From the NCBI GenBank assembly GCA_963765705.1, contig CAVXXJ010000001.1, positions 1 through 64,000 on the forward strand: DNA of 64,000 nt, given 5' to 3'. This stretch comes from Gaiellasilicea sp963765705 (GTDB lineage Bacteria; Actinomycetota; Thermoleophilia; Gaiellales; Gaiellaceae). Every line of letters begins with the position of its first letter. Within the stretch, counting starts at the first letter, position 1. Shown here piece by piece: positions 49,445-59,028 of the stretch. Both the position numbers and the translations under genes were made by a program. The notes below the pieces were generated by a model that was not told the origin of the DNA, did no database searches, and saw nothing but the letters and a program-made list of their open reading frames with translations.

Positions 49445-52400
49445 ATGGCACGATTCGATTTCGAAGAGCTCGTCGAGCGGCTGCCGCTCGTCGTCTACGT
49501 CGACAAGCTCGACGACAAGAGCTCGCCGCTCTACGTCAGCCCCCAGATCGCAACTCTGATGGGCTACTCCCAGGAGGAGTGGCTTGCCGACCCGGATCTC
49601 TACACGGCCTCCCTCCACCCGGACGACCGCGAACGGGTCTTGGCCGATCTCGCCGATCGCAACGCGGGCTTGACGGGCTCGAGGACGATGTTCCTCGACT
49701 ACCGCTTGATCGCTCGCGACGGCCGCGTGGTCTGGATTCGCGACGACGAGATCGTCGTCACCGATGCGGACGGCCGGCCGTACGCCGCACAGGGCTACAT
49801 GCAGGACGTGACCGATCGCCGGCAGGACAGCCAGGGGCTCGAGCTGCTCGTCGGCATCCTCTCGCTCGTGGCCGACGAGACGCCGCCCGACGAGATCGTC
49901 GCCCACGCCGCTCATTCCCTGATCCAGCACTTCGGCGACGTCCAGGTCAGCTATGTCGAGCGCCGTGACGAGGACAGCTTCCACATCCGCTACACGACCC
50001 ATACAGGCAAGCAGGTGTTCGGCGACGAGGTCGAATGGAGCGCCGACTACGTCGCGCGGCTCGAGCAGGGAGCACCGATCATCGTCGAGGACGTGAGCAC
50101 CGAAGCGGTGGCTCGACCCGATTCGGGCGCGGTTGGAAGGTCGGGATGTCGTGTCGTTCGTCGACGTCCCGCTGCTCCGCCACGGCAAGCTCCACGGCGT
50201 CCTCTGGTTCAACTGCGCTCGCACTCGCGCCTGGGGCGAGCACGAGGTTTCGCTCCTGGTCGACGTCGCCGGCCAGCTCGCGATCGTCCTCGCGAACGCC
50301 GAGGCGCGCGAGCAGCGCGATCGGTCGGAGCGCGATCTGCGCAACCGTGACGCGATCCTGGGTGCGATCAGCAGCTCGGCCGAGCGCTTTCTCGCCCAGC
50401 CCAACTTCGACGACGCGGTTGTCGAGCTGATGCGCGAGCTCGGTCAGGCCACCGGCGCGACCGGCGCGTTCGTGTTCGAGAACGTCGAGCGCGAGGACGG
50501 GGTGCTCTGTTCGGTTCGGCGCGCCGGCTGGGCCCAGGAGAACTGGCAGACCACGATCGACGACCCGAGGCTCGCCCACCACGGCCTGCCCCGCACTTCC
50601 CGCGCTGGGCCGAGATCCTCGGACGCGGCGATGTCCTCGCGAGCAACATCTGCGACCTCCCCGCCGACGAGCGCGAGCCGCTCGAGCTCGGAGACTGGCT
50701 CTCCGTCCTGGCCGTCCCGGTCTTCGTCGACGGCAGCTGGTGGGGCTTCATCGACTTCGACGATTGCGAGCGCGAGCGCGACTGGAGCGCCGCCGAGATC
50801 GATGCGATCCGCGCAGCCGCCGGGCTGATCGCCGGCGCGGTGAGTCGCGAGCGGGCCGAGCGAGCTCTGCATCGCCGCGACGCGATCCTCGAGGCCGTGA
50901 GCCATGCCGCGGGGCTGCTCGTCGCGGCGACCGACTGGCGCGACGGAGCCGACGGCCTGCTCGAGCGCCTCGGCGTGGCCGCCGGCGTCAGCCGCGCGTA
51001 CCTGTTCGAGAACGCCGTCCGGGACGACGGCAAGCTCTATCGCGAACCAGGGCTTCGAGTGGGTCGCAGACGGGATCTCGCCGGAGCTCGACAACGAGTC
51101 GATGCAGGAGATGTGCTACCAGGAGGTCGGACTGACCCGGTTCGAGGCCGTCGCGCTCCGAAACGAGATCTTCACCGGCAACGTGCGCGACTTCCCGGAA
51201 GGCGAGCGGGGGATCTTCGAGCCTCAGAGCATCCGCTCGATCGCGACCGTCCCGATCAACGTCGACGGCCGGTGGTGGGGCTTCATCGGCTTCGACGACT
51301 GCGTCACCGAGCGCGTCTGGAGCGCCGCCGAGCTCGACGCGCTACGCACCGCTGCGAGCCTCGTGGCGGCCGCGATCGTCCGCGAGCGCGCCGAGGCGGT
51401 CCTGCGCGAGCACGAGCAGAAGCTGCGCGCGGTCTTCGACACTGCGCTCGACGCGATCTTCATCACCGACGACGACCGCCGCTATGTCGACGTCAACCCT
51501 GCCGGCTGCGACCTGATCGGCGTCTCGAAGCGCGACCTGATCGGCCGCCACCTGGACGAGTTCCTGCCTCCGGAGCGGCTCGGGCACGTGAAGGAGCTCT
51601 GGGCCGAGTACATCAAGGGCGGCCCGGTGCAGCGAGGAATGGCAGACGATGCGCCCGGACGGCACCGTCGTCGTCTCGGAGGCATCGGCGCGCCCGAACT
51701 TCGTGCCCGGCCTCCACATCGCCTTCATGCGCGACATCACCGACCGGAAGCGCCTCGAGACGGAGCTGCTGAGCGCTCAGAAGCTCGAGAGCCTCGGCCG
51801 GCTCGCCGGCGGCGTCGCCCACGACTTCAACAACCTCCTGACCGGGATCACCGGCTATGCGTCGCTCCTGCTCGAGCGCGCCGACGACGACACGGAGCTC
51901 GCGCGCGACCTGGGCGAGATCAAGCGCGCCGCCGACCGCGCCGCCGAGCTGACGAAGCAGCTGCTCGCCTTCGGGCGCCGTCAGGTGTTGAAGCCGCGCC
52001 CGCTCGACCTGAACACCGTCCTCGCCGAGGTCGGCGGGCTCCTCCAGCGGCTGCTCGGCGACCACGTCGAGCTCGAGCTCCTCCCCGCGCCGGAGCTCGG
52101 GATCGTCCGGGCCGACCCGGGCCAGATCGAGCAGGTGATCGTCAACCTCGCCGTCAACGCCAGCGACGCGATGCAGCCCGGCGGCCGGCTGTCGATCGCC
52201 ACCCGGAACGCCGACGACGGCTTCGTCGAGCTCGTCGTCTCCGACACGGGCATCGGCATGGACGAGCAGACGCTCTCGCGGATCTTCGAGCCGTTCTTCA
52301 CGACCCGCGACCAGGGCGTCGGCCTCGGGCTCGCGTCCGTCTACGGGATCGTCCACCAGAGCGGCGGCGAGGTGACCGTCGAGAGCACGCCCGGCGCCGG

Positions 52401-52852
52401 CTCCGTGTTCACCGTCCGGCTTCCGCGGATCCTCGAACCGGCTGTGCTGGTCGAGGCCGACGCCCGTGCCTGCAGCACTGCCCGGCTCCGAGACGATCCT
52501 CCTCGTCGAGGACGAGGACGTCGTGCGCGAGCTGACGCGCCGAGTCCTCGAGCGCAACGGCTACACCGTGCTCGCGTGCGCCGACGGCGAGCAGGCGATC
52601 GCGGTCGCCGAGAGCGACGACCGGAAGATTCACCTGCTCCTGACGGACGTCGTCATGCCCGGCCTGCGCGGCTACGAGGTGGCGCGGCTGGTGGCCGCCA
52701 CACGCCCGGAGATCAAGATCCTCTACATGTCCGGCTACGCGGAGGAGGCGCTCGTCGGCCGCCCCGCACTCGCCACCAGCGCGCTGATCGAGAAGCCGTT
52801 CGCCGTCGACGCGCTCGCCCGCCGCGTCCGCGAAGCGCTCGAAGCCGCATAG
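49445..52852 (+). CDS. Hybrid sensor histidine kinase PAS-GAF3-PAS-HisKA-HATPase-REC, frameshifted
   Basis: About 1,135 residues when frames are joined. A PAS domain (1-125, LYVSPQIATLMGYSQEEW), three GAF domains (about 130-640) of which two share the ending SWWGFIDFDDCERERDWSAAE / RWWGFIGFDDCVTERVWSAAE, a second PAS (LDAIFITDDDRRYVDVNPAG), HisKA with GGVAHDFNNLLTGI, HATPase with NLAVNASDAM, VSDTGIGMDEQ, GVGLGLASVYGIV, and a receiver LVEDEDVVRELTRRVLE with LLTDVVMPG. No membrane helix, so a cytoplasmic sensor. Frames change near 50,115, 50,595, 51,045, 51,645 and 52,490. The receiver could instead start on its own at GTG 52,466. Confidence 0.88.
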
Positions 52853-52887
52853 AACAGCTCGCGGACTCCCGCTAGAATTCGGGCCAC

Positions 52888-52960
52888 GCGGGTGTAGCTC
52901 AGTTGGTAGAGCATCAGCTTCCCAAGCTGAGGGTCGTGGGTTCGAGCCCCATCGCCCGCT
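52888..52960 (+). tRNA. tRNA-Gly (anticodon CCC)
   Basis: 73 bases. Acceptor GCGGGTG with CGCCCGC (one G-T pair), D arm GCTCAGTTGGTAGAGC, anticodon arm TCAGC-TTCCCAA-GCTGA with CCC, T arm GTGGGTTCGAGCCCCAT. A TAGAAT hexamer ends nine bases upstream. CCA not encoded. Confidence 0.95.
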
Positions 52961-52996
52961 TCGACGAAGACCGTGCCCGGCCGCCTAATCTGGGGC

Positions 52997-53662
52997 ATGG
53001 AGCCGTTCGCGTTCCCTGGCCGATACGAGGACCAAGACGGCAGTGAAGAGATCTCGTGGCGGATCGAGCCGTCACGCGTCCGTGGCTACGAGATCCACAC
53101 GCTGATCCGAAATGTCGCGTTCTGGGGCTACGACTTCGACGGTCTCGAGGTCGTCGATCGCGCCGCCGCGGCGGCGGCCGGATTCAAGCTCGAGGAACAC
53201 GGGGAACCCGAAGGCTGCGTGCTGAGCGGCGACCTACCGTGCACGATCGAAGCCGAGGGGCAGCCGACGACGGGGGCAATCCGGTTCCGTTTGGAGGTTC
53301 CGGAGCATCAGCACGTGCCGCCCTTCAACCCGAGTCCGAAGAATCTGCACCTTTCGGTGGTCGTCGGCGGCCGGACGTACGAAGTCGCAGACGAATGGTT
53401 CGAAGACGGGGTCCAGCGGCTCGAAGAGCTCCTGCCGTCGGACACTCGCTTCAGGTGCTGTCTCACCTGTCTCTTCTCCGATTACTCGCCTGGCGGGCAC
53501 AGCCTCATGGGAATGCGCTGCCACCGTGACGCGAAGCAGCAGTATCTCGCGGTGAGATCGAAGAACGACTACTGGAGCGTGCCCGTGACCGAAGAGGTCA
53601 TGGAGACGTACCTCTGCCCTGAGTATCAGCGCCGGGTCCCCGGAACGGGATACCGGGGCTAA
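52997..53662 (+). CDS. Conserved hypothetical protein, DUF6304-like
   Basis: 221 residues, no indels, no signal peptide or membrane helix. Beta-rich first half (GYEIHTLIRNVAFWGYDFDG), then RCCLTCLFSDYSPGGHSLMGMRCHR with four cysteines and two histidines that could bind zinc. Size and pattern resemble DUF6304, from memory only. ATG lies five bases after TAATCT; an earlier in-frame GTG at 52,973 overlaps no feature but lacks support. Confidence 0.55.
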   Translation: MEPFAFPGRYEDQDGSEEISWRIEPSRVRGYEIHTLIRNVAFWGYDFDGLEVVDRAAAAAAGFKLEEHGEPEGCVLSGDLPCTIEAEGQPTTGAIRFRLEVPEHQHVPPFNPSPKNLHLSVVVGGRTYEVADEWFEDGVQRLEELLPSDTRFRCCLTCLFSDYSPGGHSLMGMRCHRDAKQQYLAVRSKNDYWSVPVTEEVMETYLCPEYQRRVPGTGYRG

Positions 53663-53729
53663 ACGAAGTCAGCGGCGGCGGTTGCTCCAGCCGTAGAGAA
53701 CACCCAGCGCGGCAGCGCCAAGCAGCACG

Positions 53730-54689
53730 TCACGTCTTCTTCTTCCCTCCGCACTTGCCGGTCTGCTTGCCGGCGCGATCAGCTGTCTTGTGCGCCCACC
53801 ACGGCGCCATCTGGCGGCTCTTCAACCACGTCAGCGCGCCGGCCGCCGAGATCGAGGCGGCGACGCTCCCGTTCGCCTCCTCGTCGGTACACCAGATCGA
53901 GGCGCCCGTCAGCTTCAGCCGCTTGACAGCGCTGGGCGCCGGGTGCCCGTGACTGTTCTTCCCCACGGAGAGGACGATCCAGCGCGGCGTGACGACGTCG
54001 AGCATCTCCTTGACCGAGCCCTTCGCCGACCCGTGGTGGGTCGCGAGGAAGATGTCCACCGGCTCGTCGAGCTCCGAGTCGAGGATGGTCGCGACCCGCT
54101 TGCTGACGGTCTCCTCGATGTCGCCCGAGAACAAGGCTGTGACGCCGTTGACCCTGAGGAGGTAGACGAGCGACGAATTCCCGGCGACCCCCGACTCGGA
54201 ATCCAAGAACTCATCTGCGCGAGGGTTGGCGAAGATCCACTCTGCCCCTCCCCAGTCGTATGTCTTGCCGGCGACGGGGAAGGTGCGCTTGACGTTCGGC
54301 TCCGCCCGGATGGCTGCTGTCGTCGCCTTGTTCGCCTCGGTGCCTTCCCAGTAGAGCGATTGGTTCATCACGACCCGGCCGACGCTCCACTCTCGCAGGA
54401 GCCTGGCGGCGTTCCTCGCGTGGTCGTCATGGGCGTGGCTGAGGATCAACACGTCGATCCGCTTCGCCTTCAGGCCTTCTTTGAGCGCCTCGTCAAGGTT
54501 CTCGTAGCGGAACTCGCCGGTGTCGGAAACGATGATCTTGCCGCCGATCCGCATCACGACACCGTCGCCCTGGCCGACGTTGACGTAGATGATCTTCGCC
54601 GGCAGCGCGGCAGCTCGATCCGTGCCGCTGCTCCCTGTGGCCGTCACAGCCAAAGAGGCGAGGAGAACGGCGACTAGCCCTACGCGCAT
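53730..54689 (-). CDS. Secreted ComEC/Rec2-type metallo-beta-lactamase hydrolase
   Basis: 319 residues, no indels. Signal peptide RVGLVAVLLASLAVTATGSSG. Then VNVGQGDGVVMRIGGKIIVSDTG, the metal motif SHAHDDHARNAARLL, LFSGDIEETV and ATHHGSAKGSVKEML, the order seen in the ComEC extracellular domain, here without the membrane channel. Lysine-rich C-terminus. Predicted extracellular nuclease or phosphodiesterase. An in-frame ATG six codons earlier is possible. Confidence 0.82.
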   Translation of the reverse strand: MRVGLVAVLLASLAVTATGSSGTDRAAALPAKIIYVNVGQGDGVVMRIGGKIIVSDTGEFRYENLDEALKEGLKAKRIDVLILSHAHDDHARNAARLLREWSVGRVVMNQSLYWEGTEANKATTAAIRAEPNVKRTFPVAGKTYDWGGAEWIFANPRADEFLDSESGVAGNSSLVYLLRVNGVTALFSGDIEETVSKRVATILDSELDEPVDIFLATHHGSAKGSVKEMLDVVTPRWIVLSVGKNSHGHPAPSAVKRLKLTGASIWCTDEEANGSVAASISAAGALTWLKSRQMAPWWAHKTADRAGKQTGKCGGKKKT

Positions 54690-54775
54690 CGCCCACCACT
54701 GGACCACACAATTGGCAGCCAGGCAACCGGACGCCGCGTCGCGCTACACCACAGAAGACTGAGTGGAACCGTGGT

Positions 54776-54856
54776 TCAGTTGCCGGCGACTACGAGAACC
54801 GCAGCCACGAGGGAAACCGCCCAGATCCCAACTGGAAACCATTGAAGCAGCCGCAT
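54776..54856 (-). CDS. Possible 26-residue membrane microprotein
   Basis: RLLQWF then PVGIWAVSLVAAVLVVAGN: a single hydrophobic helix after a short basic start, with TGA after it. GAGGT abuts the ATG, too close for a normal ribosome-binding site. Only composition supports it. Confidence 0.25.
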   Translation of the reverse strand: MRLLQWFPVGIWAVSLVAAVLVVAGN

Positions 54857-54966
54857 ACCTCATTGTTATTGGGCCGGTGCATCCTGCACAAGGCTAGGTC
54901 TGCACTCCTATACCGCCCCGCGATTCCCGTCCGACCGTGGGGTTTTCGCGCAGCGGACGGTCCAGA

Positions 54967-55230
54967 TCAGCCACCGCTGATCGCGGCGACCACGTCGACA
55001 CGCGAGCTCGCCTCCAGCGCCGTGTCCAGCCCGGCTCGCTGACGGTCGACGTACACGTGGATGTGCCGGCGCAGCGCAGGGCCCGGCTCGCACACGCGGT
55101 CGCGAAAGCCGGGCCATTGCTCCTCGAGCCGGTCCAGCGCCTCGTCGACGGTCCCTGCGTCGATTTCGAGCCGACGGGGCAGGCCGGCGAAGAGAGGCGC
55201 CAGCGTCGAGGGTAGGAAGAGCTCGGCCAT
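54967..55230 (-). CDS. MoaD/ThiS family sulfur-carrier-like protein
   Basis: 87 residues with a ubiquitin-like pattern: LFLPSTLAPLFAG, GTVDEALDRLEEQWPGFRDRV, IHVYVDRQRAGLDTAL, ending VVAAISGG. The C-terminal Gly-Gly is the site of thiocarboxylation in this family. It starts two bases after the BNR-repeat gene. No moa or thi genes adjoin, so the sulfur acceptor is unknown; pairing with a BNR protein is seen in other actinobacteria. Confidence 0.8.
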   Translation of the reverse strand: MAELFLPSTLAPLFAGLPRRLEIDAGTVDEALDRLEEQWPGFRDRVCEPGPALRRHIHVYVDRQRAGLDTALEASSRVDVVAAISGG

Positions 55231-55232
55231 GG

Positions 55233-56309
55233 CTAGTCGAGCACCGCGACCTCGACCGACATGATCCCCGGCAGGTAGCTCGCGATCTCGCTCCAGCTCT
55301 CGCCCTCGTCGGCGCTCGCGAAGAGCTGTCCCGTGCTCGTGCCGAAGTAGACGCCTGGCTCGTCGTAGCTGTCGATCGCCATTCCTTCACGCAGCACACC
55401 GACATGCGCGTCGCGCTGCGGCAGACCATCTGCGAGCCGCTCCCACGTCCCGCCCGCGTCTCGGGTCCGCCACACAGCCGCGGCTCCGTCCGGCATGCAG
55501 CGCCCGTGGCCGGGGTCGAGCGGGATGACGTAGAACGTGTCGCGATCGTGCGGATGCGCGCCCGCGGCGAACCCGAACTCGGTCGGCAGACCCTCCGTGA
55601 TCTCCGTCCACGAGTGGCCCGCGTCGTCGCTGCGGTGCATGCCGACGTGGTTCTGCTGGTAGAGGCGGTCGGTGTCGACCGGCGACATCACGAGCTTGTG
55701 GACGCAGTAGCCGACCTCGGGGTTCTCGAGCGGCCAGTCGGCGCGCAGTCCCTTGTTGCGGGGAGTCCAAGAGCTGCCGTCGTCGGTCGTCTCGAAGATA
55801 CCGACGCCCTGCACGATCGCCCAGTAGCGCGACGCGTCGTCGGGGTGCTGGAGGATCGCGGGAACGCCGAGGTGGCCGGGCGGCTGGTTCGCGGGGTCGT
55901 TCCACCCTTCGCTGCCCGGCTGGCCCTCGAGCGTGCTCAGGAGCGACCAGGTCTCGCCGCCGTCACTGCTCTCGAACACGCCGGGCATCTCGGCGCCGGC
56001 GAAGATGCGGCCGTTGGCGACCGTCAAGCCGGACACCTTCGAGAGCTTCAGCTCGGTGTCCCCGTAGTTGAGCCCTTCACTCGACTGATGCCAGGTCTCA
56101 CCGAGGTCCGGGCTGCGCCAGATGCTCGCGCCGTGCCACTCGCTCGCGGCGGCCGCGTAGATCGCGCCGGTGCCGGCGTCGCGGACCGCGTGGTAGATCG
56201 GCCAGCCCTCGCAGAACGGGCCGCGCACCTCCCAATCGCGACGAGCCTCGTCGCTCTCGAGCAGGAAGCACCCCTTGCGGGTACCGACCATCAGGATCGT
56301 CTTCGACAT
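55233..56309 (-). CDS. BNR/sialidase-like repeat propeller protein
   Basis: About 358 residues, no indels, no signal peptide. Asp-box repeats SxDxGxxW recur: SPDLGETWHQSS, SSDGGETWSLLS, TTDDGSSWTPRN, SDDAGHSWTEIT, TRDAGGTWERLA, SADEGESWSEIA, giving a six-bladed propeller. YCF48/BNR type; sialidase catalytic arginines cannot be confirmed. ATG at 56,309 follows GGAGG by eight bases. Co-transcribed with the MoaD-like gene. Confidence 0.82.
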   Translation of the reverse strand: MSKTILMVGTRKGCFLLESDEARRDWEVRGPFCEGWPIYHAVRDAGTGAIYAAAASEWHGASIWRSPDLGETWHQSSEGLNYGDTELKLSKVSGLTVANGRIFAGAEMPGVFESSDGGETWSLLSTLEGQPGSEGWNDPANQPPGHLGVPAILQHPDDASRYWAIVQGVGIFETTDDGSSWTPRNKGLRADWPLENPEVGYCVHKLVMSPVDTDRLYQQNHVGMHRSDDAGHSWTEITEGLPTEFGFAAGAHPHDRDTFYVIPLDPGHGRCMPDGAAAVWRTRDAGGTWERLADGLPQRDAHVGVLREGMAIDSYDEPGVYFGTSTGQLFASADEGESWSEIASYLPGIMSVEVAVLD

Positions 56310-56436
56310 CGATGTCACCTCCGGTTGCGACGACGCATGTTGAGTACTCGAACGTCAAGACTTGCAGAGCACTGGAAACTCATCGGTGAGACGAACGGGA
56401 TGCCCGGAAATCGACAGGCGGCGTAGGATTGGCGAC

Positions 56437-57636
56437 GTGACCGTGACGCCGGAGACGGGACGGTGGGAAGCGCTCGCCGCCGCTCGCACGCGCGGCGACG
56501 TCGGCGACGGGATCGTCTCCGTGCTGGCGCTGCTCGGCATCCCCGACCTGATCTCCTTCGCCGGCGGCTTCCCCGATCCGAAGACGTTCCCGCGCGAGCG
56601 CGTCTCGGCGCTGCTCCAGGAGTTCGCCGCCGCAGGCGAGGTGAGCGCTTTCCAGTACGCGCCGACAGGTGGGCTGGCCGGAGCCGCGCGACGCCCTCGC
56701 AGACCGGCTCGAGCGGCTGCAGGGGCGCCGACCGGCCGACGACGAGCTGCTGATCACGAGCGGCGGCATCGAGGCGCTCGAGCTGGTCACGAAGTCGTAC
56801 CTCGACCCAGGCGACACCGTCGTCGTGGAAGCCCCGACGTACCTGGGTGCGATCCAGGCGTTTCGGAGCTTCGAGGCGAAGCTCGTCGCCGTCCCGATGG
56901 ACGAGGACGGGCCTCGAGGTGGACGAGCTCGAGCGGCTGCTTGCCGCGGGCCTGCGCCCGAAGCTCCTCTACAGCATCCCCGACCACCAGAACCCGGCGG
57001 GCGTCAGCCTCTCGGGCGAACGCCGAGCGCCGCTCGTCGAGCTGGCGCGACAGCACGGGTTCCTGATCGTCGAGGACGTCGCCTACCGCGAGCTCGGCTT
57101 TGCCGCCGACACGCTTCCCGAGCCTCTGGAGCCTCGCTCCGGACGTCGTCGTCCAGGCGGGCACGACGTCGAAGACGATGTTTCCCGGGATCCGGCTCGG
57201 CTGGGCCGTCGGCCCCGCGGACATCGCCGCCCGGCTCGTCTCCGCCAAGCAGAACACCGACCAGTGCGCAGGCGCGCTCGGGCAGCGGCTCTTCGAGGAG
57301 TCCGCCCGACGCGGGTGGCTGGACGAGCAGGTGGCGCTCTCGCGGGCGCTCTACGAGCGTAAGAGCGGGCGCCTGCTGGCCGCGCTCGAGCGCTCGATGC
57401 CCGAAGGGGCACACTGGACGCGACCGCAGGGCGGCTTCTTCTCCTGGCTGACGCTTCCCGAAGGCGCCGACTCCGTCGACCTGGCGCAGCGAGCCGTGGA
57501 GCAGGGCGTCGGCATCGTGCCGGGCACGCTGTTCTTCCCGGACGGACGCGGCGCGAACACGGTGCGGCTCTCGTTCAGCCTCGTCGACGAGGCGCTGATC
57601 GACGAAGGCATTGCCCGGCTGGGAGCGCTGCTGTGA
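56437..57636 (+). CDS. PLP-dependent aminotransferase (class I/II, 2-aminoadipate type), frameshifted
   Basis: About 400 residues. DLISFAGGFPDPKTFP at the N-terminus, FQYAPTGGL, LLITSGGIEALELV, LYSIPDHQNPAGVSLS, and the PLP lysine in QAGTTSKTMFPGIRLGW. Frames change near 56,680, 56,915 and 57,125. LysN/ARO8-like. GTG lies seven bases after TAGGAT. Its stop overlaps the cupin start, so these two and the SDR form one operon. Confidence 0.87.
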
Positions 57637-58001
57637 GCGAGGCAAAGCGCTACCGCTGGGAAGACATGCCGAAGGAAGCGCTCAAGCCGGACCTGGCGCG
57701 GCGGCTGATCTCGACGGAGCGGATGATGATCGCGCACGTCTACCTCGACAAGGGGTGCATCGTCCCGAAGCACTCGCACGAGAACGAGCAACTGACCTAC
57801 ATCCTCGAAGGAGTGCTCCGCTTCACGCTCGGCGAGGACGAGTCCGAGGTGATCGACGTCTCCGCGGGCGAGGTGCTCCACCTTCCCTCGAACCTCCCGC
57901 ACAGCGCGGTGGCGCTCGAGGACACGCTCGACGTCGACATCTTCTGCCCGCCCCGGCAGGACTGGCTCGAAGGGTCTGACGCCTACCTGCGCAGCAAGTG
58001 A
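57633..58001 (+). CDS. Single-domain cupin
   Basis: 122 residues. Cupin motif 1 KHSHENEQLTYILEGVLRFTLG carries two histidines and a glutamate; motif 2 PSNLPHSAVAL carries the last histidine. A metal-binding oxygenase, isomerase or sensor. GTG start overlaps the aminotransferase stop by four bases, and the next start overlaps by four bases. Confidence 0.85.
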   Translation: MSEAKRYRWEDMPKEALKPDLARRLISTERMMIAHVYLDKGCIVPKHSHENEQLTYILEGVLRFTLGEDESEVIDVSAGEVLHLPSNLPHSAVALEDTLDVDIFCPPRQDWLEGSDAYLRSK

Positions 58002-58768
58002 ACCTCGGCCTCGAGGGACGTCGGGCGCTCGTCACCGGAGGATCGAAAGGGCTCGGCGCCGCGATCGCCCGCGAGCTCGTCGAGGAGGGCGTCCGGGTCG
58101 CGATCTGCGCCCGGAACGAGGACGAGGTCCTGGCCGCGGGCGCGGAGCTGGGCGCCGCCCACGCGCAACGGGCCGACGTCACCGATCCCGAGCAGGTCCA
58201 GGATCTCGTCGCGCGCTCCGCCGAGGCGCTCGGCGGGATCGACTTCCTCGTCAACAACGCCGGCGGTGCTCATCCCGGCACGTTCGAGACGCTCACCGAC
58301 GAGAACTGGATCGCCGACCTCGACGTGAAGCTCTTCTCGCTGATCCGCTGCTCCCGCGAGGCACTCCCCCACATGCGCGCCGCCGGCGGCGGCCGCATCG
58401 TCAACATCGGCGCCGTCTACTCGCGCTACCCCGACCCCGTCTTCTTCGCAACGTCGGTGAACCGGGCGGCGGGCAACTCGTTCACGAAGACGCTCGCAAT
58501 GGAGGTGGCGAAGGACAGGATCCTCGTCAACGGCGTCAACATCGGCTTCGTCACCACGCCGCAGTGGGACAACATCCACCAGCGGCGCGCCCCCGAGCTG
58601 CCGCGCGAGGAGTTCTTCGACCAGCTCGCCGCGGCGGAGGTGCCGCTCGGGCGCTTCGGCACGCCGGACGAGGTCTCCGGCCTGGTCGCGTTCCTGCTCA
58701 GCGACCGGGCGAGCTACATCACGGGCGCGTCGATCGACGTCGCCGGCGGCATGGGCAAGTACGTCTAG
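57998..58768 (+). CDS. SDR-fold oxidoreductase with altered active site
   Basis: 256 residues, no indels. Cofactor motif TGGSKGLGAAIA, NNAGG, and C-terminal YITGASIDVAGGMGK are typical short-chain dehydrogenase features. The catalytic YxxxK is not visible: where YSASK is expected the sequence is ATSVNRAAG, giving Thr and Arg at the Tyr and Lys positions. Either the enzyme uses other residues or it is a binding protein. Last gene of the aminotransferase-cupin-SDR operon. Confidence 0.85.
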   Translation: MNLGLEGRRALVTGGSKGLGAAIARELVEEGVRVAICARNEDEVLAAGAELGAAHAQRADVTDPEQVQDLVARSAEALGGIDFLVNNAGGAHPGTFETLTDENWIADLDVKLFSLIRCSREALPHMRAAGGGRIVNIGAVYSRYPDPVFFATSVNRAAGNSFTKTLAMEVAKDRILVNGVNIGFVTTPQWDNIHQRRAPELPREEFFDQLAAAEVPLGRFGTPDEVSGLVAFLLSDRASYITGASIDVAGGMGKYV

Positions 58769-58826
58769 GGCGCTCGCCGGGCGAGAGCACTCTCGCCCAG
58801 GCAAGCGACCCGCACTTGCGAGCGCC
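58769..58826. terminator. Branched hairpin structure after the SDR operon
   Basis: Outer stem GGCGCTCGC / GCGAGCGCC (nine pairs) encloses a second perfect hairpin GGGCGAGA-GCAC-TCTCGCCC and a short CAAG/CTTG stem. It starts two bases after the SDR stop. The A-run after it is on the plus strand, so it may also end minus-strand transcription from the small genes beyond. Confidence 0.5.
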
Positions 58827-58848
58827 AAAACGCACTCATTGACGCGCA

Positions 58849-59001
58849 CTACTCTTCATCCTCGGGCCGCCACCCTTGTTCGAGCCGCTTGACGAGCATC
58901 TCGTGGTTCCACCCCACGCGTACGGAAAGTGGTCGATGCTCAGGCGCGAGCGACCCGACGTAATGCTCTTTGTCGCCGTCGTAGAGCCACCAGTTCAGCA
59001 C
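58849..59001 (-). CDS. Small protein, 50 residues
   Basis: GTG start; LNWWLYDGDKEHYVGSLAPE, then VRVGWNHEMLVKRLEQGWRPEDEE. Tryptophan- and acid-rich with convincing codon use. Upstream in frame is a stop, but an indel could lengthen it. Lies 27 bases after another small gene on the same strand. No family recognised. Confidence 0.4.
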   Translation of the reverse strand: MLNWWLYDGDKEHYVGSLAPEHRPLSVRVGWNHEMLVKRLEQGWRPEDEE

Positions 59002-59028
59002 GCGACCGGATTCAGCCGACGGCGGACG

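Noticed and set aside
53663..53729. A tiny hydrophobic peptide on the minus strand after the metallo-beta-lactamase gene
   Set aside because: It would have about 19 residues, no ribosome-binding site, and largely follows from composition; too weak to list.
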